A stretch of DNA of 16,450 nt from Gemmatimonadota bacterium (GTDB lineage: Bacteria; Gemmatimonadota; Gemmatimonadetes; Gemmatimonadales; GWC2-71-9). Each line of letters starts with the position of its first letter. Position 1 is the first letter of the stretch. The position numbers and the translations under genes are program-made. The DNA lies in the NCBI GenBank assembly GCA_003221075.1, contig QHUF01000230.1, positions 1 through 16,450 of the forward strand, given 5' to 3'. Positions 15,550 through 16,450 of this stretch are shown piece by piece. The notes under the pieces were generated by a model, which ran no database searches, was not told where the DNA came from, and saw only the letters and a program-made list of their open reading frames with translations.

Positions 15550-16450
15550 TCATGGCTTCTCGATTATGACGTTGACGTTCCCTTTCGAGTCCCGGCCGTC
15601 CGATGCAGGACGAAGCACGCGCAACGTCTTGTTGCGAATCTGATGAATCGAGCCGTACCCCTCAGTCACGTAGCCAATACCGCCATGAAATACCACCTGC
15701 TCGAGGTAGCTGCCCTTCTGGAGCTCCAAGAGGCGATCGCTGCGCCATTCGATGCGGAGGTCCTCGTCCAAGAGCGCCGGCCGCAGCGAATCGACCAAGA
15801 CAAACACATGATCGCCCTCGGGCTCCGACGCTATGGTCTCGATGCCCTCCAAGGCGCGCCAGCGTATTGGATCGGTAGAACTCGCGAATACGCGACCGTG
15901 CTCCGTTACCAGTACCGACGAACCGATCGTCGCGATTTGCTCGACACGAGAGTCGCTCGGCCCCAGCCGCAGCAGGCCCTGGTCGCTGGGTGTGGCAAGC
16001 GGCAGCCAGCGGCCGCCGGCGTCGGTCGTGCGCCAGAGCGCGGGACTGCCGTCGCTGCCGCTCGTCGCCAGATACGCCGTCGAGACGGAGACGCGATACA
16101 TCACGTCGACGTTGCGCAGTGCGTCGGGCACCGCCATGGCTCGCCACGTCTTCCCGCCGTCGGCGCTCGAAAACAATGCCGCTGCCTTGCGCTCACTAGT
16201 TGTGGCCGCTACCCAGACCGACTGTCCGAGAGCACCCAGCGCATCGACGTCAACGACGCTGTCCAGGGTAATAGCCGACCAGGTTACGCCGGCGTCGTCC
16301 GTTCGATACAGGACAGGAGCGCCCTCCAACAGGAACCGCTCGGAGAGTCCCACGATGACGGTTCGCGCTCCGACGAATGCCATCTGAGTCCCGTGGAGCA
16401 GCTCATCCGCCTCGACCGGATCCTCTTCTCCACCGAACACACGCTGCCAG
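15550..16450 (-). CDS. Asp-box (BNR) repeat beta-propeller-like protein, C-terminal part
   Basis: The frame is open to the right edge (residues WQRVFGGEED read in before any needed start), so the N-terminus lies outside the window. About 300 residues are visible. Asp-box motifs (S/T-x-D-x-G-x-T-W) recur: YRTDDAGVTW, FSSADGGKTW and WRTTDAGGRW, plus a degenerate STDPIRW, each ending a strand. This is typical of sortilin/sialidase/Ycf48-type beta propellers, often exported or periplasmic in bacteria. No catalytic residues can be assigned, and a signal peptide would be off the window. The C-terminus is VNVNVIIEKP-like and ends at a TGA 52 bases before the VOC gene start. A non-enzymatic binding or assembly role is possible. 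Confidence 0.8.
   Translation of the reverse strand, partial: WQRVFGGEEDPVEADELLHGTQMAFVGARTVIVGLSERFLLEGAPVLYRTDDAGVTWSAITLDSVVDVDALGALGQSVWVAATTSERKAAALFSSADGGKTWRAMAVPDALRNVDVMYRVSVSTAYLATSGSDGSPALWRTTDAGGRWLPLATPSDQGLLRLGPSDSRVEQIATIGSSVLVTEHGRVFASSTDPIRWRALEGIETIASEPEGDHVFVLVDSLRPALLDEDLRIEWRSDRLLELQKGSYLEQVVFHGGIGYVTEGYGSIHQIRNKTLRVLRPASDGRDSKGNVNVIIEKP

Overview
This is a gene-dense, high-GC bacterial chromosome segment with almost no intergenic space. Eighteen protein-coding genes are supported: seventeen on the minus strand and one, the small copper chaperone copZ, on the plus strand. I see no tRNA, rRNA, CRISPR array, insertion sequence or phage gene. Gene content suggests a soil or sediment bacterium of the Gemmatimonadota / Acidobacteriota kind: a eukaryote-like myo-inositol-phosphate synthase next to a CDP-alcohol phosphotransferase, a divergent K+-independent-looking membrane pyrophosphatase, and an E1alpha/E1beta/E2 2-oxoacid dehydrogenase. 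That assignment rests on gene content only.

Region 1 (6968 down to 1, minus strand) looks like one ten-gene operon whose genes overlap or lie within about 10 bases of each other. In transcription order: 2-oxoacid dehydrogenase E1 alpha, E1 beta and E2; a small ABM-like protein; an 89-residue unknown; a PHP-domain phosphoesterase; a BCP/PrxQ-type peroxiredoxin; two short-chain dehydrogenases; and the start of a Rossmann-fold nucleotide-binding protein that runs off the window. The peroxiredoxin is the main discovery candidate. Its frame is interrupted by one TGA (2033-2035) exactly at the peroxidatic cysteine position (PGNNTPG-TGA-NRQL). The frame is intact on both sides, and a compact hairpin fitting the published bacterial SECIS geometry follows. 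I read it as a selenocysteine peroxiredoxin, not as two fragments.

Region 2 (6969-7215) is a 31-base divergent intergenic stretch with AT-rich -10-like elements on both strands, followed by copZ on the plus strand. copZ ends tail to tail with the next minus-strand gene, and the two stop codons overlap within one CTAG.

Region 3 (15065 down to 7212, minus strand) is a second close-packed run: inositol-phospholipid head-group phosphotransferase, inositol-3-phosphate synthase, membrane pyrophosphatase, a membrane-anchored cupredoxin, a Cu(I) P1B-type ATPase and a 96-residue unknown. The first two genes would make an inositol phospholipid. hppA would energise the membrane from pyrophosphate. The cupredoxin, CopA and CopZ form a copper-handling module.

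Region 4 (15129 to the right edge, minus strand) holds a VOC/glyoxalase-fold protein and the C-terminal part of an Asp-box (BNR) repeat protein.

Scattered G-rich tracts with predicted G-quadruplex potential lie on the template strand inside the E2 linkers and inside copA. Several genes in region 1 lack a standard start codon (PHP gene, Rossmann gene), and one SDR has a substituted catalytic tyrosine. No stretch longer than about 65 bases lacks a gene.
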